From JACPDH01 sp041671505 (GTDB taxonomy: Bacteria > Acidobacteriota > Thermoanaerobaculia > Gp7-AA8), in the NCBI GenBank assembly GCA_041671505.1, contig JBAZBK010000014.1, positions 1-64,000 on the forward strand: DNA of 64,000 nt, given 5' to 3'. Made by a program: the position numbers and the translations under genes. The notes beneath the pieces were generated by a model that saw nothing but the letters and a program-made list of their open reading frames with translations, was not told the origin of the DNA and did not search any database. Shown piece by piece: positions 51,198 through 59,733 of this stretch; the stretch's first letter is position 1; the number at the start of each line of letters is the position of its first letter.

Positions 51198-52562
51198 ATG
51201 ATCGTCATCAAATTCGGCGGCACCTCGGTCGGCGAGACGAATCGCCTGCGACAGGCGATCGAGATCGTCGCCGAGCGACGCGACCGCCGTCCGGTCGTGG
51301 TCGTCTCCGCACTCGCCGGCGTCACGAACCAGCTCGTCGCCGCGACCGACGCCGCCGCCGCAGGGCGCTTCGAGGAGGCGCTCGCGCTCGTGGCCCGCAT
51401 CCGCGAGCGCCACGAGGAGAGCGGCTTCGCCCTCATCGGCCAGAAGATCGATTTCTACGAATCGTTCACCGCGCAACTCGGCCGTCAGATCGAGCAGATC
51501 ACCTCGGTGCTCCGCGGCGTCTCGCTCGTCGGCGAGACGAGCCCGCGCGCGAAAGATCTCGTCGTCGCCCTCGGTGAAAAGCTCTCGTCGGTCCTCTTCT
51601 CGTACGCGATGAGGACCAAGACCCTCACCGGCATCCACGTCGACTCGGGCGATGTCATCGTCACCGACGACCGCTTCGGGCAGGCGACGCCGCTCATGCC
51701 CGAGACGACCGCGGCGGCCGCGCACTCGCTCATCCCCGAGCTCGAGCGAAACCACATCCCCGTCATGGGAGGCTTCTTCGGCCGCTCCGTGTCGGGCGCC
51801 ACGACGACCCTCGGCCGCGGCGGCTCCGACTACAGCGCCGCGCTCGTCGGCGCGGCGATCGGCGCCGAAGAGATCCAGATCTGGACCGATGTCGACGGGA
51901 TGATGACGTGCGATCCGCGCGTGATCCCCGCCGCGAAGGTGCTCGACCTGGTGACGTACGACGAGGCGGCGGAGCTCGCCTATTTCGGCGCGAAGGTGCT
52001 CCATCCGAAGACGCTCTGGCCCGCCGTCGACAAACAGATCGCGGTGCGCGTCCTCAACACGCACAACCCGTCGAGTCCCGGCACGTTGATCACCCGCGAC
52101 GGAAAGCCGGGCGTCCACGGTGCGCGTGCGCTCGCGATGCGCAGCGGCATCACGATCGTGCAGATGACGACGACGAAGATGCTCGAGGAGTCGGGCTACC
52201 TCGCGCGTCTGTTTGACGTCTTCGGTCGGCACGGCGTCGCCGTCGACCTGGTCACGACCTCGGAAGTTTCCGTCTCGGCGACCGTCGACGATGAGAAGAA
52301 GATCGACGCCCTCGTTCGCGACCTCGCGCCGCTCGCCGCGATCGAGGTGATCCGTGATCGCGCCGTGATCGCGATCGTCGGCCGCGACCTCACGCGCGAG
52401 CCCGATGTCGCCGCGAAGCTCTTCGCGTCGCTGCACGGGATTCCCGTCTCGATGATGACTCTCGCCTCGACCGGGCTTAACCTGAGCATCGCGGTCGATG
52501 CATCGCGCGCCGACGAGGCGCTGCGGTCGATCCATCGCACGCTGTTCGAGGAGCACGCATGA
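51198..52562 (+). CDS. lysC: aspartate kinase
   Basis: This enzyme phosphorylates aspartate, the first step to lysine, threonine and methionine. The 454-residue protein begins with the signature VIKFGGTSVGETNRLR. The kinase core continues with FYESFTAQLGRQIEQI, DVIVTDDRFG, TTTLGRGGSDYSAALVG and EIQIWTDVDGMMTCDPR. Two ACT domains at the C-terminus (ITIVQMTTTKMLEESG, VIAIVGRDLTREPDVAAKLF) imply feedback control by an amino acid. Length fits the monofunctional lysine-sensitive class. It opens the dap operon, and its stop overlaps the dapB start by 4 bp. Confidence 0.95.
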   Translation: MIVIKFGGTSVGETNRLRQAIEIVAERRDRRPVVVVSALAGVTNQLVAATDAAAAGRFEEALALVARIRERHEESGFALIGQKIDFYESFTAQLGRQIEQITSVLRGVSLVGETSPRAKDLVVALGEKLSSVLFSYAMRTKTLTGIHVDSGDVIVTDDRFGQATPLMPETTAAAAHSLIPELERNHIPVMGGFFGRSVSGATTTLGRGGSDYSAALVGAAIGAEEIQIWTDVDGMMTCDPRVIPAAKVLDLVTYDEAAELAYFGAKVLHPKTLWPAVDKQIAVRVLNTHNPSSPGTLITRDGKPGVHGARALAMRSGITIVQMTTTKMLEESGYLARLFDVFGRHGVAVDLVTTSEVSVSATVDDEKKIDALVRDLAPLAAIEVIRDRAVIAIVGRDLTREPDVAAKLFASLHGIPVSMMTLASTGLNLSIAVDASRADEALRSIHRTLFEEHA

Positions 52563-53239
52563 GAATCGCGCTTCATGGCCGGGGACGGATGGGAGAGCTC
52601 GTCGAGCGGATCGCCGCGGAACGAGGCCACGACGTCGCGGCGAGCTTCGACGTCGACGCGCCGATCTCCGCGGCGCGCCTGCAGGGAGTCGATGTCGTGA
52701 TCGACTTCTCGCACGCATCTGCAATCGACGCCGTCGTCGACGCCTGCTGCGGCGGCGGCACGGCGCTCGTCACGGGCACCACCGGCTGGGACGACCGGCG
52801 CGCAGCGATCGAGGCGCGCGTCCGCGACGCCGGAATCGGCTTCGTCGCGGCAGCGAACTTCTCGCCCGGCGCGACGATCGCTTTCGCGCTCGCGCGCGAG
52901 GCGGCCCGCCTCGTCGCGCTCTTCGGAGGCTACGAAGCGGGGATCGAGGAACGGCACCACTCGAAAAAGAAAGACGCGCCGAGCGGCACCGCACTCCGCA
53001 TCGCGAAGGAAGTGCGCGAAGGAAGCGACGGCGCGCTCGACCCGAAGATCGCGTCGTCGCGCGCAGGCGCCGAAGTCGGGCTCCACACGGTCTTCTTCGA
53101 CTCGACCGACGACCTCGTCGAGATATCGCATCGGGCGCGCAGCCGCGAAGGCTTCGCCCGAGGGGCGGTGATCGCGGCCGAGAAGATCGTCGGCCGCGGC
53201 GGCGTCTGGCAGTTCGAGACGCTGGCGGCGGAGCCGTAG
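52559..53239 (+). CDS. dapB: 4-hydroxy-tetrahydrodipicolinate reductase
   Basis: DapB reduces the DapA product with NAD(P)H to tetrahydrodipicolinate. The 226-residue protein is shorter than the ~270 of E. coli but has the key parts: N-terminal LHGRGRMGELVERIA, VDVVIDFSHASAID, the substrate loop GTTGWDDRR, AAANFSPGATIAFALA and the catalytic motif ERHHSKKKDAPSGTALR. The shortening lies in the first domain, as in some Bacteroidetes-type enzymes. It is translationally coupled to lysC. A heptamer repeat array begins 9 bp after its stop. Confidence 0.93.
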   Translation: MRIALHGRGRMGELVERIAAERGHDVAASFDVDAPISAARLQGVDVVIDFSHASAIDAVVDACCGGGTALVTGTTGWDDRRAAIEARVRDAGIGFVAAANFSPGATIAFALAREAARLVALFGGYEAGIEERHHSKKKDAPSGTALRIAKEVREGSDGALDPKIASSRAGAEVGLHTVFFDSTDDLVEISHRARSREGFARGAVIAAEKIVGRGGVWQFETLAAEP

Positions 53240-53248
53240 GGGCGCGGA

Positions 53249-53513
53249 GTTGTTAGTTGTTAGTTGTTAGTTGTTAGACATGACGCGAGAGGCGGGCCAG
53301 AGGCCAAAGGCCAGAGGCCAAAGCAGGCAGAGCATCGCAACGGCGTTCTCAAGGACTCGACGCTGTCGGTAAAAATGTGAGCCGCCGCACGTTCGGATGG
53401 CGCATCTACTGATACGTTACTTGATTGGATCGAACGACCCTCGACAACTAACAACTAACAACTAACAACTAACAACTAACAACTAACAACTAACAACTAA
53501 CAACTAACAGCCA
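53249..53513. repeat. inverted pair of heptamer arrays (TTAGTTG word)
   Basis: The left arm (53249-53277) has four copies of GTTGTTA. The right arm (53442-53513) has about ten copies of TAACAAC, its reverse complement, ending in TAACAGC and CAACAGC. The core is ~165 bp and includes a second small repeat (GCCAGAGGCCAAAGGCCAGA). It fills the dapB-dapA spacer up to 20 bp before the dapA ATG and could fold into a long hairpin in mRNA. Confidence 0.9.
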
Positions 53514-53533
53514 ACAGCTCCCCAGGTGCACAC

Positions 53534-54433
53534 ATGATCGCTGACAAGTTTCGCGGGCTCGGTACGGCGCTGGTGACCCCCTTCAAGGCCGACGGGTCGA
53601 TCGACGAGTACGGACTCGAGAAGCTCGTGACTCTCCAGATCGAAGGAGGCGTCGACTTTCTCGTGCCGTGCGGCACGACGGGAGAGAATCCGGCGCTCTC
53701 GGCGAGCGAGCATCTCCGCGTGATCGAGCTGGTGATCCGGCGCGCGAACGGCAAGGTGCCGGTGCTGGCCGGCGCGGGCAGCAACTCCACCGACAAAGCC
53801 ACCGACCTCGCTCTCGGCGCGCGCGACCTCGGCGCCGACGGCATCCTCTCGATCACCCCGTTCTACAACAAGCCAAACCCCGACGGCCTGCTCCGCCACT
53901 TCGAGACGCAGGCCGACGCGATCGACGACATGCCGATCATCCTTTACAACTGTCCCGGCCGGACCGGGCTCAACATGACCGCGACGACGACGCTTCGCAT
54001 CGCGCGCGCGATCCCGAACGTCGTCGGCGTCAAAGAGGCGTCGGCGAATCTCGAGCAGATCCTCCAGATCCTCCGCGACCGGCTGAAGGACTTCCTCGTC
54101 CTCAGCGGCGACGACGCCTGGACGCTTCCCCTCATCGCGGCCGGAGCCGACGGCGTCATCTCCGTCGCCTCGAACGAGATCCCGCGGCTGATGAGCGAGC
54201 TGGTCGACGCCGCGATGCGCGACGACTTCGCCGCCGCGCGCCCGATCCACGAACGAATCCTCCCGCTCATGACCGGCAACTTCATGGAGTCGAACCCGAT
54301 CCCGGTCAAGGCGGCAATGAAGATGCTCGGCATCATCGACAACGACACCGTCCGCCTGCCTCTGGCGCCGATGTCGGACGAGAACTACGCCAGGATGCGG
54401 GCGATACTGGCCGAATTGAGAATCGAGAACTGA
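53534..54433 (+). CDS. dapA: 4-hydroxy-tetrahydrodipicolinate synthase
   Basis: DapA condenses pyruvate with aspartate semialdehyde. The 299-residue TIM barrel has RGLGTALVTPF near the start, the pyruvate-binding CGTTGENPALS at 46-56, proton-shuttle Tyr138 in IILYNCPGRTG and Schiff-base Lys167 in PNVVGVKEAS. Length is normal. The last residues (RIEN) and the stop codon are part of a heptamer array, so the original C-terminus may have differed. It is preceded by another array. Position between dapB and dapD confirms the role. Confidence 0.95.
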   Translation: MIADKFRGLGTALVTPFKADGSIDEYGLEKLVTLQIEGGVDFLVPCGTTGENPALSASEHLRVIELVIRRANGKVPVLAGAGSNSTDKATDLALGARDLGADGILSITPFYNKPNPDGLLRHFETQADAIDDMPIILYNCPGRTGLNMTATTTLRIARAIPNVVGVKEASANLEQILQILRDRLKDFLVLSGDDAWTLPLIAAGADGVISVASNEIPRLMSELVDAAMRDDFAAARPIHERILPLMTGNFMESNPIPVKAAMKMLGIIDNDTVRLPLAPMSDENYARMRAILAELRIEN

Positions 54434-54573
54434 GAATTGAGAATTGAGAGAACGCAAACCGCAGGCTTCGCGAGCAGCCAGGGCTTGAGAATCTGAGATG
54501 GTCGAGCTCGCGGGTGAGAGCTCGCGCCTCTGCCATCTCTCAATTCTCAATTCCCAATTCTCAATTCCGCGAT
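54416..54573. repeat. inverted pair of heptamer arrays (GAATTGA word)
   Basis: The left arm (54416-54450) reads GAATTGA, GAATCGA, GAACTGA, GAATTGA, GAATTGA. The right arm (54536-54571) reads TCTCAAT, TCTCAAT, TCCCAAT, TCTCAAT. The arms are reverse complements around ~85 bp. The left arm forms the last codons and the stop of dapA; the right arm ends 20 bp before the dapD ATG, ahead of its ribosome site. Confidence 0.9.
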
Positions 54574-54590
54574 CCGAAGGAGCGCGTCAC

Positions 54591-55415
54591 ATGCATCCGA
54601 CACAACAGAAGCTCGAATCTCTCGACAAGATCCACGACCGGATGGAGCAGGTCCGGATTCTCGGCCACTTCCTCGCCGATCTCGAGAAGGGGATCATCCG
54701 CGCCGCCGAGCGCGGCGACGACGGCGTATGGGTAGCCCACGCCTGGGTGAAGGAGGGAATCCTCACCGCGTTCCGCATCGGCATCATCAACGAGTACGCC
54801 TCGGGGGCCCTCTCGTTCCTCGACAAGGACACGATTCCGCCGCGCCGCTTCCGGAAGGAAGACGGGGTGCGGGTCGTCCCGGGAGGCACCGCGGTGAGAC
54901 GCGGCGCCCACATCGCGAAGGGCGTGGTGCTCATGCCCCCCTCGTACGTCAACGTCGGCGCCTTCGTCGACGAAGACACGATGATCGACTCGCACGCCCT
55001 CGTCGGCTCGTGCGCGCAGATCGGCAAACGGGTCCACATCAGCGCAGCCGCGCAGATCGGCGGCGTGCTCGAGCCGGTTGGCGCTTTGCCGGTCGTGATC
55101 GAGGACGACGTGATCGTCGGAGGCAATTCGGGTGTCTACGAAGGGACGGTCGTCCGCCCGCGAGCCGTCATCGGCGCCGGCGTCATCCTCACTGCCTCGA
55201 CCCCCGTCTACGACGCCGTTCGCCAGCAGGTCTACCGCCGCACCGCCGACCGGCCGCTCGAGATCCCTTACGGCGCCGTCGTCGTTCCCGGCAGCCGCCC
55301 CCTCACGAGCCCCTTCGGCATGGACAACGGCCTCCACATCTCCACCCCCGTCATCGTCAAGTACCGCGACGACAAGACCGACGCGGCGACGTTGCTGGAG
55401 GAGGCGCTGCGGTAG
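54591..55415 (+). CDS. dapD: tetrahydrodipicolinate N-succinyltransferase
   Basis: DapD adds a succinyl group from succinyl-CoA to tetrahydrodipicolinate. The 274-residue length equals that of E. coli DapD. The N-terminal helical part is followed by the left-handed beta-helix with hexapeptide repeats (GAHIAKGVVLMPPSYVNVGA, IGKRVHISAAAQIGGVLEP, DDVIVGGNSGVYEGTVV). SHALVGSCAQIG is close to the family consensus. ATG 54591 has GAAGGAGCG upstream; an in-frame start 93 bp earlier would translate the repeat array. It shows the organism uses the succinylase branch. Confidence 0.95.
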   Translation: MHPTQQKLESLDKIHDRMEQVRILGHFLADLEKGIIRAAERGDDGVWVAHAWVKEGILTAFRIGIINEYASGALSFLDKDTIPPRRFRKEDGVRVVPGGTAVRRGAHIAKGVVLMPPSYVNVGAFVDEDTMIDSHALVGSCAQIGKRVHISAAAQIGGVLEPVGALPVVIEDDVIVGGNSGVYEGTVVRPRAVIGAGVILTASTPVYDAVRQQVYRRTADRPLEIPYGAVVVPGSRPLTSPFGMDNGLHISTPVIVKYRDDKTDAATLLEEALR

Positions 55416-55417
55416 GT

Positions 55418-55624
55418 CAGTGTTCAGTACTCAGTACTGAGTACTGAGTACTGAGTAAGGGCACCAGAGACGAGAGAAAAGAGAAGAGTTAAAAGTTGAG
55501 TTGACCGGGCTCCTCGGCTCCGCAACTCTTCACTCTTCTCTCTTCACTCTTCTCTCTTAACTTTTTCCGTCTTCCGTGTTCTAAACTCAGTACTCAGTAC
55601 TCAGTACTCAGTACTCAGTACTAA
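55418..55624. repeat. nested inverted heptamer arrays (ACTGAGT and AAGAGTT words)
   Basis: The outer arms are 55418-55457 (CAGTACT then GAGTACT steps) and 55586-55623 (CAGTACT repeated five times). Inside lie a second pair: left 55469-55500 (GAGAAAA, GAGAAGA, GTTAAAA, GTTGAG) and right 55524-55563 (CTTCACT, CTTCTCT, CTTCACT, CTTCTCT, CTTAACT). All steps are 7 bp. The element fills the whole dapD-aminotransferase spacer to 5 bp before the next ATG, so that gene's ribosome site would have to lie within repeat DNA. Confidence 0.9.
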
Positions 55625-55628
55625 AAAG

Positions 55629-56756
55629 ATGCGCCCCGCCTCCCGCTTCGCCTCGATCGATATCTCGCTCATCCGCAAGATGAACGCGATGGCGAAGCCG
55701 TCGACGCTCAACCTCGGGATCGGGGAGCCTAACGTCGAGCCCGATGCGGGGCTGCTCGCGATGGCGCGGGAAGCGGCGGGAGGCGATTGGCACTACTCGC
55801 CGAACGCGGGCTACCGCTCGCTCCGAGAGAAGATCGCCGAGCGTCACGGCGGGACGTACGATCCGCGAGGCGAGGTCTGCATCACCGCGGGAACGATGGA
55901 AGCGCTCTACGCGATCGCGCAGGGCTTCGTGGAGCAGGGTGACGAAGTGCTGGTGCCCGACCCGGGCTTCCTCGCCTATCCCGCGATCGCGACGCTCACC
56001 GGCGCCACGCCCGTCCCCTACCCGCTCGTTCCCGGAACATGGGACGTCGATCTCGACGCGCTCGCACGTCTCGTCACGCCGAAGACGAAGATGATCGTCG
56101 TCAACACCCCGTCCAATCCCACCGGCGCGATCGTCCCGGAGGCGACGCTCCGCGCGATCGCCGCGCTGGGCGACGAGCGCGACCTCCTCGTCGTCTCCGA
56201 CGAGGTCTACAGCGAGGTCTATTACGCGCACCGCCCGCCGTCGATGATCGGCATGGGGCGGAACGTCGTCGTCGTCGACGGCATGTCGAAGAGCCACGTG
56301 ATGACGGGGCTGCGCATGGGTTGGATCCTCGCCCGCGCCGAGGTGATGTCGACGATTTACAAATCGCACCAGTACATCGCGACGTGCGCGTCGGTTTTCG
56401 CGCAGCAGTTTGCGGAGAAAATCCTGTCCGACTCGGAATGGAACGGCCGCTGGCTCGACGGCATGCGCGCCCAGTTCCGCGCGCAGCGTGACGCGCTCGT
56501 CACTGCACTCCGACGCGACGCCGGCATCGTGCTCGACCCACCTCTCGGCGCGTTCTACGCCTTCTTTCACGTCGACACCAACGACTCCCTCGCGCTTGCG
56601 ACGAAAGCGGCGGCGGAAGCCGACGTGCTCGTGATCCCCGGCATCGCCTTCGGCGAACTGGGCGAAGGCTACCTGCGTGTCTCGTACGCCTCCGACGTCG
56701 CCACGATCGACGAAGGTATTCGCCGCCTCGCGCCGTACATCAGGGGCGCGTCGTAA
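55629..56756 (+). CDS. PLP-dependent aminotransferase, probable DapC
   Basis: A 375-residue class I/II aminotransferase. Marks are LNLGIGEPNVEPD, WHYSPNAGYRSLREKIAE, VNTPSNPTGAIVPE, VVSDEVYSEVYY and the PLP lysine Lys221 in DGMSKSHVMTGLRMGW. The end LRVSYASDVATIDEGIRRL holds the substrate-carboxylate Arg. By position right after dapD it most likely makes N-succinyl-diaminopimelate from the keto acid, but aspartate or aromatic aminotransferase activity cannot be ruled out by sequence. ATG 55629 follows the repeat by 5 bp and has no clear ribosome site; a later ATG (residue 18 or 21) is possible. Confidence 0.85.
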   Translation: MRPASRFASIDISLIRKMNAMAKPSTLNLGIGEPNVEPDAGLLAMAREAAGGDWHYSPNAGYRSLREKIAERHGGTYDPRGEVCITAGTMEALYAIAQGFVEQGDEVLVPDPGFLAYPAIATLTGATPVPYPLVPGTWDVDLDALARLVTPKTKMIVVNTPSNPTGAIVPEATLRAIAALGDERDLLVVSDEVYSEVYYAHRPPSMIGMGRNVVVVDGMSKSHVMTGLRMGWILARAEVMSTIYKSHQYIATCASVFAQQFAEKILSDSEWNGRWLDGMRAQFRAQRDALVTALRRDAGIVLDPPLGAFYAFFHVDTNDSLALATKAAAEADVLVIPGIAFGELGEGYLRVSYASDVATIDEGIRRLAPYIRGAS

Positions 56757-56764
56757 TCAGGCCC

Positions 56765-58993
56765 TCACCGCCCCCCGCCGCCTAACGTCCGAAACAGCCG
56801 CTGCCCCGCACCCTCGCCGCGCTCCTCGAATTCGACACCCGCGCCGGCCACCAGATCGCGGACAGTCCCCGAGGCGACGACTTCGTGCGCGGCGGCGATG
56901 CGCGCGATGCTCCGCGCCACCGTCACCGATCCGCCGCTGAGCGTCTCGCCCACAACGTCGCACTCGCCGGTGTGGACCCCCGCGGCGAGCGAGACGCCGG
57001 CGCGTCGGGCACTCTCGACGATCGCCACGCCGCAGCGCACCGCGCGCGCCGGGCCGTCGAACGCGGCGTCGATCACGCCATCGGCTGCAGCCGCGAGTCG
57101 TCGTCCCCGGTACCAGTCGAGCTCCCGCTGCGCGAGCCCCTGCAGCCGCGTGCCGAGCTCGCGGTCGGTGACGGGCGCGACGGCGCGGATCGACAGGATC
57201 GTCGCGAGCACGCGGTCGGGCTCCTCGACGTGTCGCACGCCGGTGAGGAACTCCTCGATCTCGTCGAGAATCTCGTTCTGCTCTCCGACGAAGGGAAGGT
57301 GATCGTTGCCGGGGAGCTCGACGAACTTCGCGCCCGGGATGCGGCTCGCGACGTAGCGGCCTTCCTCGACCTTCAGGCACGCATCGCCCTGTCGGTGGAT
57401 CACGAGCGTCGGAACGCGGATCGTCGGAAGGACCGCGCGGATGTCGATCTGCGCGTTCATCTTCGTCAAGGCAACCGCGGCCGAGGGTGACGCGCCCATG
57501 CGGAGGTAGGCGGCCCACCAGTCGCGAAACTCCGGGTCGGCTGCGCGGCTCGGCGCGCGGTCGGCGATTCCGACGGGGCCGCCCCACTCGCGCCGCATCA
57601 GGTCGAAGAATGCCTCGCGCTGCTCCTGCGTCGGCCCCCATGGATAGTCGTCGTCGCGAATCCGTTTCGCGTACGTCCCGATCATGACGAGCGCCAACGT
57701 CTTCTCCGGGTAGGTCGCGGCGAAGAGGCTGCACATCGGCCCCCCTTCGGATACGCCGCAGAGCGCTGCGCGCGCCGACCCCGCTGCCTCCATCACCGCG
57801 CGCACGTCGTCCATCCGCTGCTCGAGCGACGGAAGCTGGTCGAGCGGGACGCGGTCGGAGAGGCCGGTGCCGCGCTTGTCGAAGAGGATGAGGCGCGAGA
57901 ACGACGCGAGCCGCGTCAGGAAGCGCGCGAACGACGGCTCGCGCCAGAAGTACTCGAGATGCGAGACCCACCCCATCACGAAGACGAGGTCGATCATGCC
58001 GCTGCCGACGACCTGGTAGGCGATATTGACGTCGCCGCTCCGCGCGTAGCGCGTCTCCGGGATCTCGACCTTCGGCTCCTGCCTCACGCGTGAGAGCGCC
58101 GCCGCGGGAAGCTCCGACGATGGCACGCTGCCACTGCCTACGGCGCGAAGCGCGAACGCGAGATCGCGCGCCGACTTGAATCGCTCGTCGGGATTCTTGT
58201 CGAGGCAGTGGCCGACGACCCGCTCCAGCTCGACCGGAATGGCGATGCCCGCGGTGCGGATCGGCGACGGCTCGCGGTGGAGCACCGCCCAGAGCGCCTC
58301 GACCGGCGTCGGATCGTAGAAGGGAAGCTGCCCGGTCAGCATCTCCTGCAGGAGGCAGCCGAGCGCGAAGATGTCGCTCGCGGGTGTGACCGGTTCGCCG
58401 CGAATCTGCTCGGGTGCCATGTAGCCGATCGTCCCCATCGCGCCTCCCTGGCGCAGCGGATACGGGTTCGTCGGCTCGTCGTCGCTGTCGTGCTCGTCGT
58501 CCGAGGTACCGATCGTGTGGGCGAGACCGAAGTCGAGGAGCTTCACACGCCCGTCGGAGAGGAGGAACGTGTTCTCCGGCTTGAGATCGCGATGAACGAT
58601 TCCCTTCCGGTGCGCGGCGTCGAGCCCGTCGGCGATCTCGCCGGCGATCGCGGCCGCGCGGCGCCACGCGATCGACCCCTCGCGCTTCAGGAGCGCGCGC
58701 ACGGTCTCCCCTTCGAGCAGCTCGGTCACCGCGTAGGCGATGCCGCCGCTCGTGCCGAAGTCGAAGATCGAGAGAATGTTAGGGTGCGAGAGTGCGGCGA
58801 CAGCCTTCGCCTCGCGCTCGAACCGCTCCAGCGCGTCGGCGCTCATCGCGAGGCGCGACGGCAGCACCTTCACCGCCACCTCGCGGTCGAGCCGCGAGTC
58901 GTGCGCCCGCCAGACCTCGCCCATCCCCCCCGCTGCGAGCGGCGCGGTGATCCGATAGGGGCCGAGCATCGTGCCGACCTCGAGCGCGTCCAT
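56765..58993 (-). CDS. Ser/Thr kinase, alpha/beta hydrolase and cyclase-like fusion
   Basis: A 742-residue soluble protein with three domains. Residues ~10-275 are a complete Hanks kinase (AAGGMGEVWR at 20-29, VAVK Lys42, HRDLKPEN at 134-141, DFG at 154-156, MAPEQIRGE). Residues ~300-560 are an alpha/beta hydrolase (SGDVNIAYQVVGSGMIDLVF, FDKRGTGLSDR, nucleophile elbow GVSEGG, and a likely final His in LPGNDHLPFVGE). Residues ~575-742 look like a class III nucleotide cyclase (VAPVTDRELGTRLQGLAQRE, GVHTGECDVVGETLSGGSV) but seem to lack the metal-binding Asp pair. The hydrolase-plus-cyclase tail is known in some actinobacterial and proteobacterial proteins; addition of a kinase is unusual. Confidence 0.82.
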   Translation of the reverse strand: MDALEVGTMLGPYRITAPLAAGGMGEVWRAHDSRLDREVAVKVLPSRLAMSADALERFEREAKAVAALSHPNILSIFDFGTSGGIAYAVTELLEGETVRALLKREGSIAWRRAAAIAGEIADGLDAAHRKGIVHRDLKPENTFLLSDGRVKLLDFGLAHTIGTSDDEHDSDDEPTNPYPLRQGGAMGTIGYMAPEQIRGEPVTPASDIFALGCLLQEMLTGQLPFYDPTPVEALWAVLHREPSPIRTAGIAIPVELERVVGHCLDKNPDERFKSARDLAFALRAVGSGSVPSSELPAAALSRVRQEPKVEIPETRYARSGDVNIAYQVVGSGMIDLVFVMGWVSHLEYFWREPSFARFLTRLASFSRLILFDKRGTGLSDRVPLDQLPSLEQRMDDVRAVMEAAGSARAALCGVSEGGPMCSLFAATYPEKTLALVMIGTYAKRIRDDDYPWGPTQEQREAFFDLMRREWGGPVGIADRAPSRAADPEFRDWWAAYLRMGASPSAAVALTKMNAQIDIRAVLPTIRVPTLVIHRQGDACLKVEEGRYVASRIPGAKFVELPGNDHLPFVGEQNEILDEIEEFLTGVRHVEEPDRVLATILSIRAVAPVTDRELGTRLQGLAQRELDWYRGRRLAAAADGVIDAAFDGPARAVRCGVAIVESARRAGVSLAAGVHTGECDVVGETLSGGSVTVARSIARIAAAHEVVASGTVRDLVAGAGVEFEERGEGAGQRLFRTLGGGGR

Positions 58994-59090
58994 GTCGAGT
59001 TTCGCCCATGCTACCGCATGACGGGGATGACGGCGCCCGCCTCGGCGTGTTAAACGGGCGTAAGCTCTCATCGACCCGACGGTTTCCAAA

Positions 59091-59621
59091 ATGCCAATCT
59101 ACGAGTTCTACTGCCGCGACTGTCACACGATTTTCAACTTCCTCTCGGCGCGCGTCGACACGACGACGGTGCCTTCGTGCCCGAAGTGCTCGCGCCCGGC
59201 GCTCGAGCGCCAGGTCTCGCGCTTCGCGATCTCGAAAGGGCTTCCCGACCCGTCGCAGGCGCGGCCGGGAGGCGCGAACGACGAGCCGATATCTCCGCAC
59301 GAAGAACAGATGATGCGCGCGATGGAGTCGCTCGCGTCCGACGCCGAGTCGCTCGACGAGAATGACCCGCGCCAGATGGCAGGCTTCCTGCGGCGCCTCT
59401 ACGGCTCGGCCGATCTTCCCGTCGGCCCCGCAATGGAGGAGGCGATGCGCCGGATGGAAGCAGGAGAGGACCCCGACGCGATCGACGAGGAGCTCGGCGA
59501 CCGGCTCGAGTCGGAGATGCCGTTCGGCGACGACGAGTCTCCGCTCACGAAGGAAGGTCGAATCAAGTGGAAGAGCCGTCGGCGGCCTCCCCGTCACGAC
59601 GAGACTCTTTATTCTCTGTAG
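59091..59621 (+). CDS. FmdB-type zinc-ribbon protein
   Basis: A 176-residue protein. The first ~40 residues match the FmdB/CxxC regulatory ribbon: PIYEFYCRDCHTIFNFLSA with Cys8 and Cys11, then SCPKCSRP with Cys30 and Cys33. The remaining 135 residues are acidic and helical (DEPISPHEEQMMRAMESLA, DPRQMAGFLRRLYG) and end with a basic stretch. Such an extended tail is seen in a subset of family members. The role is unknown; FmdB was linked to regulation of amide uptake genes. It is divergent from the fusion kinase with ~100 bp between. Confidence 0.82.
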   Translation: MPIYEFYCRDCHTIFNFLSARVDTTTVPSCPKCSRPALERQVSRFAISKGLPDPSQARPGGANDEPISPHEEQMMRAMESLASDAESLDENDPRQMAGFLRRLYGSADLPVGPAMEEAMRRMEAGEDPDAIDEELGDRLESEMPFGDDESPLTKEGRIKWKSRRRPPRHDETLYSL

Positions 59622-59733
59622 CTCGACGTGCGGCTGCCGGACCCCTTCAACCGCCGGAGGAACCAATCCTGTCGCCCGACCGTCTCGTAGACAGCGGCGT
59701 TTCACGACACCGTGACCCATTGGAGGAGACAAC

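Noticed and set aside
50756..51436. N-terminal extension of the sensor kinase frame to 51436
   Set aside because: It runs antisense through the GC-rich repeats and the start of lysC and shows no domain.
53442..53513. Regular repeats in the dapB-dapA spacer considered as a CRISPR array
   Set aside because: The unit is 7 bp with no spacers, the partner arm is inverted, and no cas genes exist in the window.
54498..54590. Upstream start for dapD
   Set aside because: The extension would be coded by the heptamer array, while ATG 54591 has a ribosome site and gives the family length.
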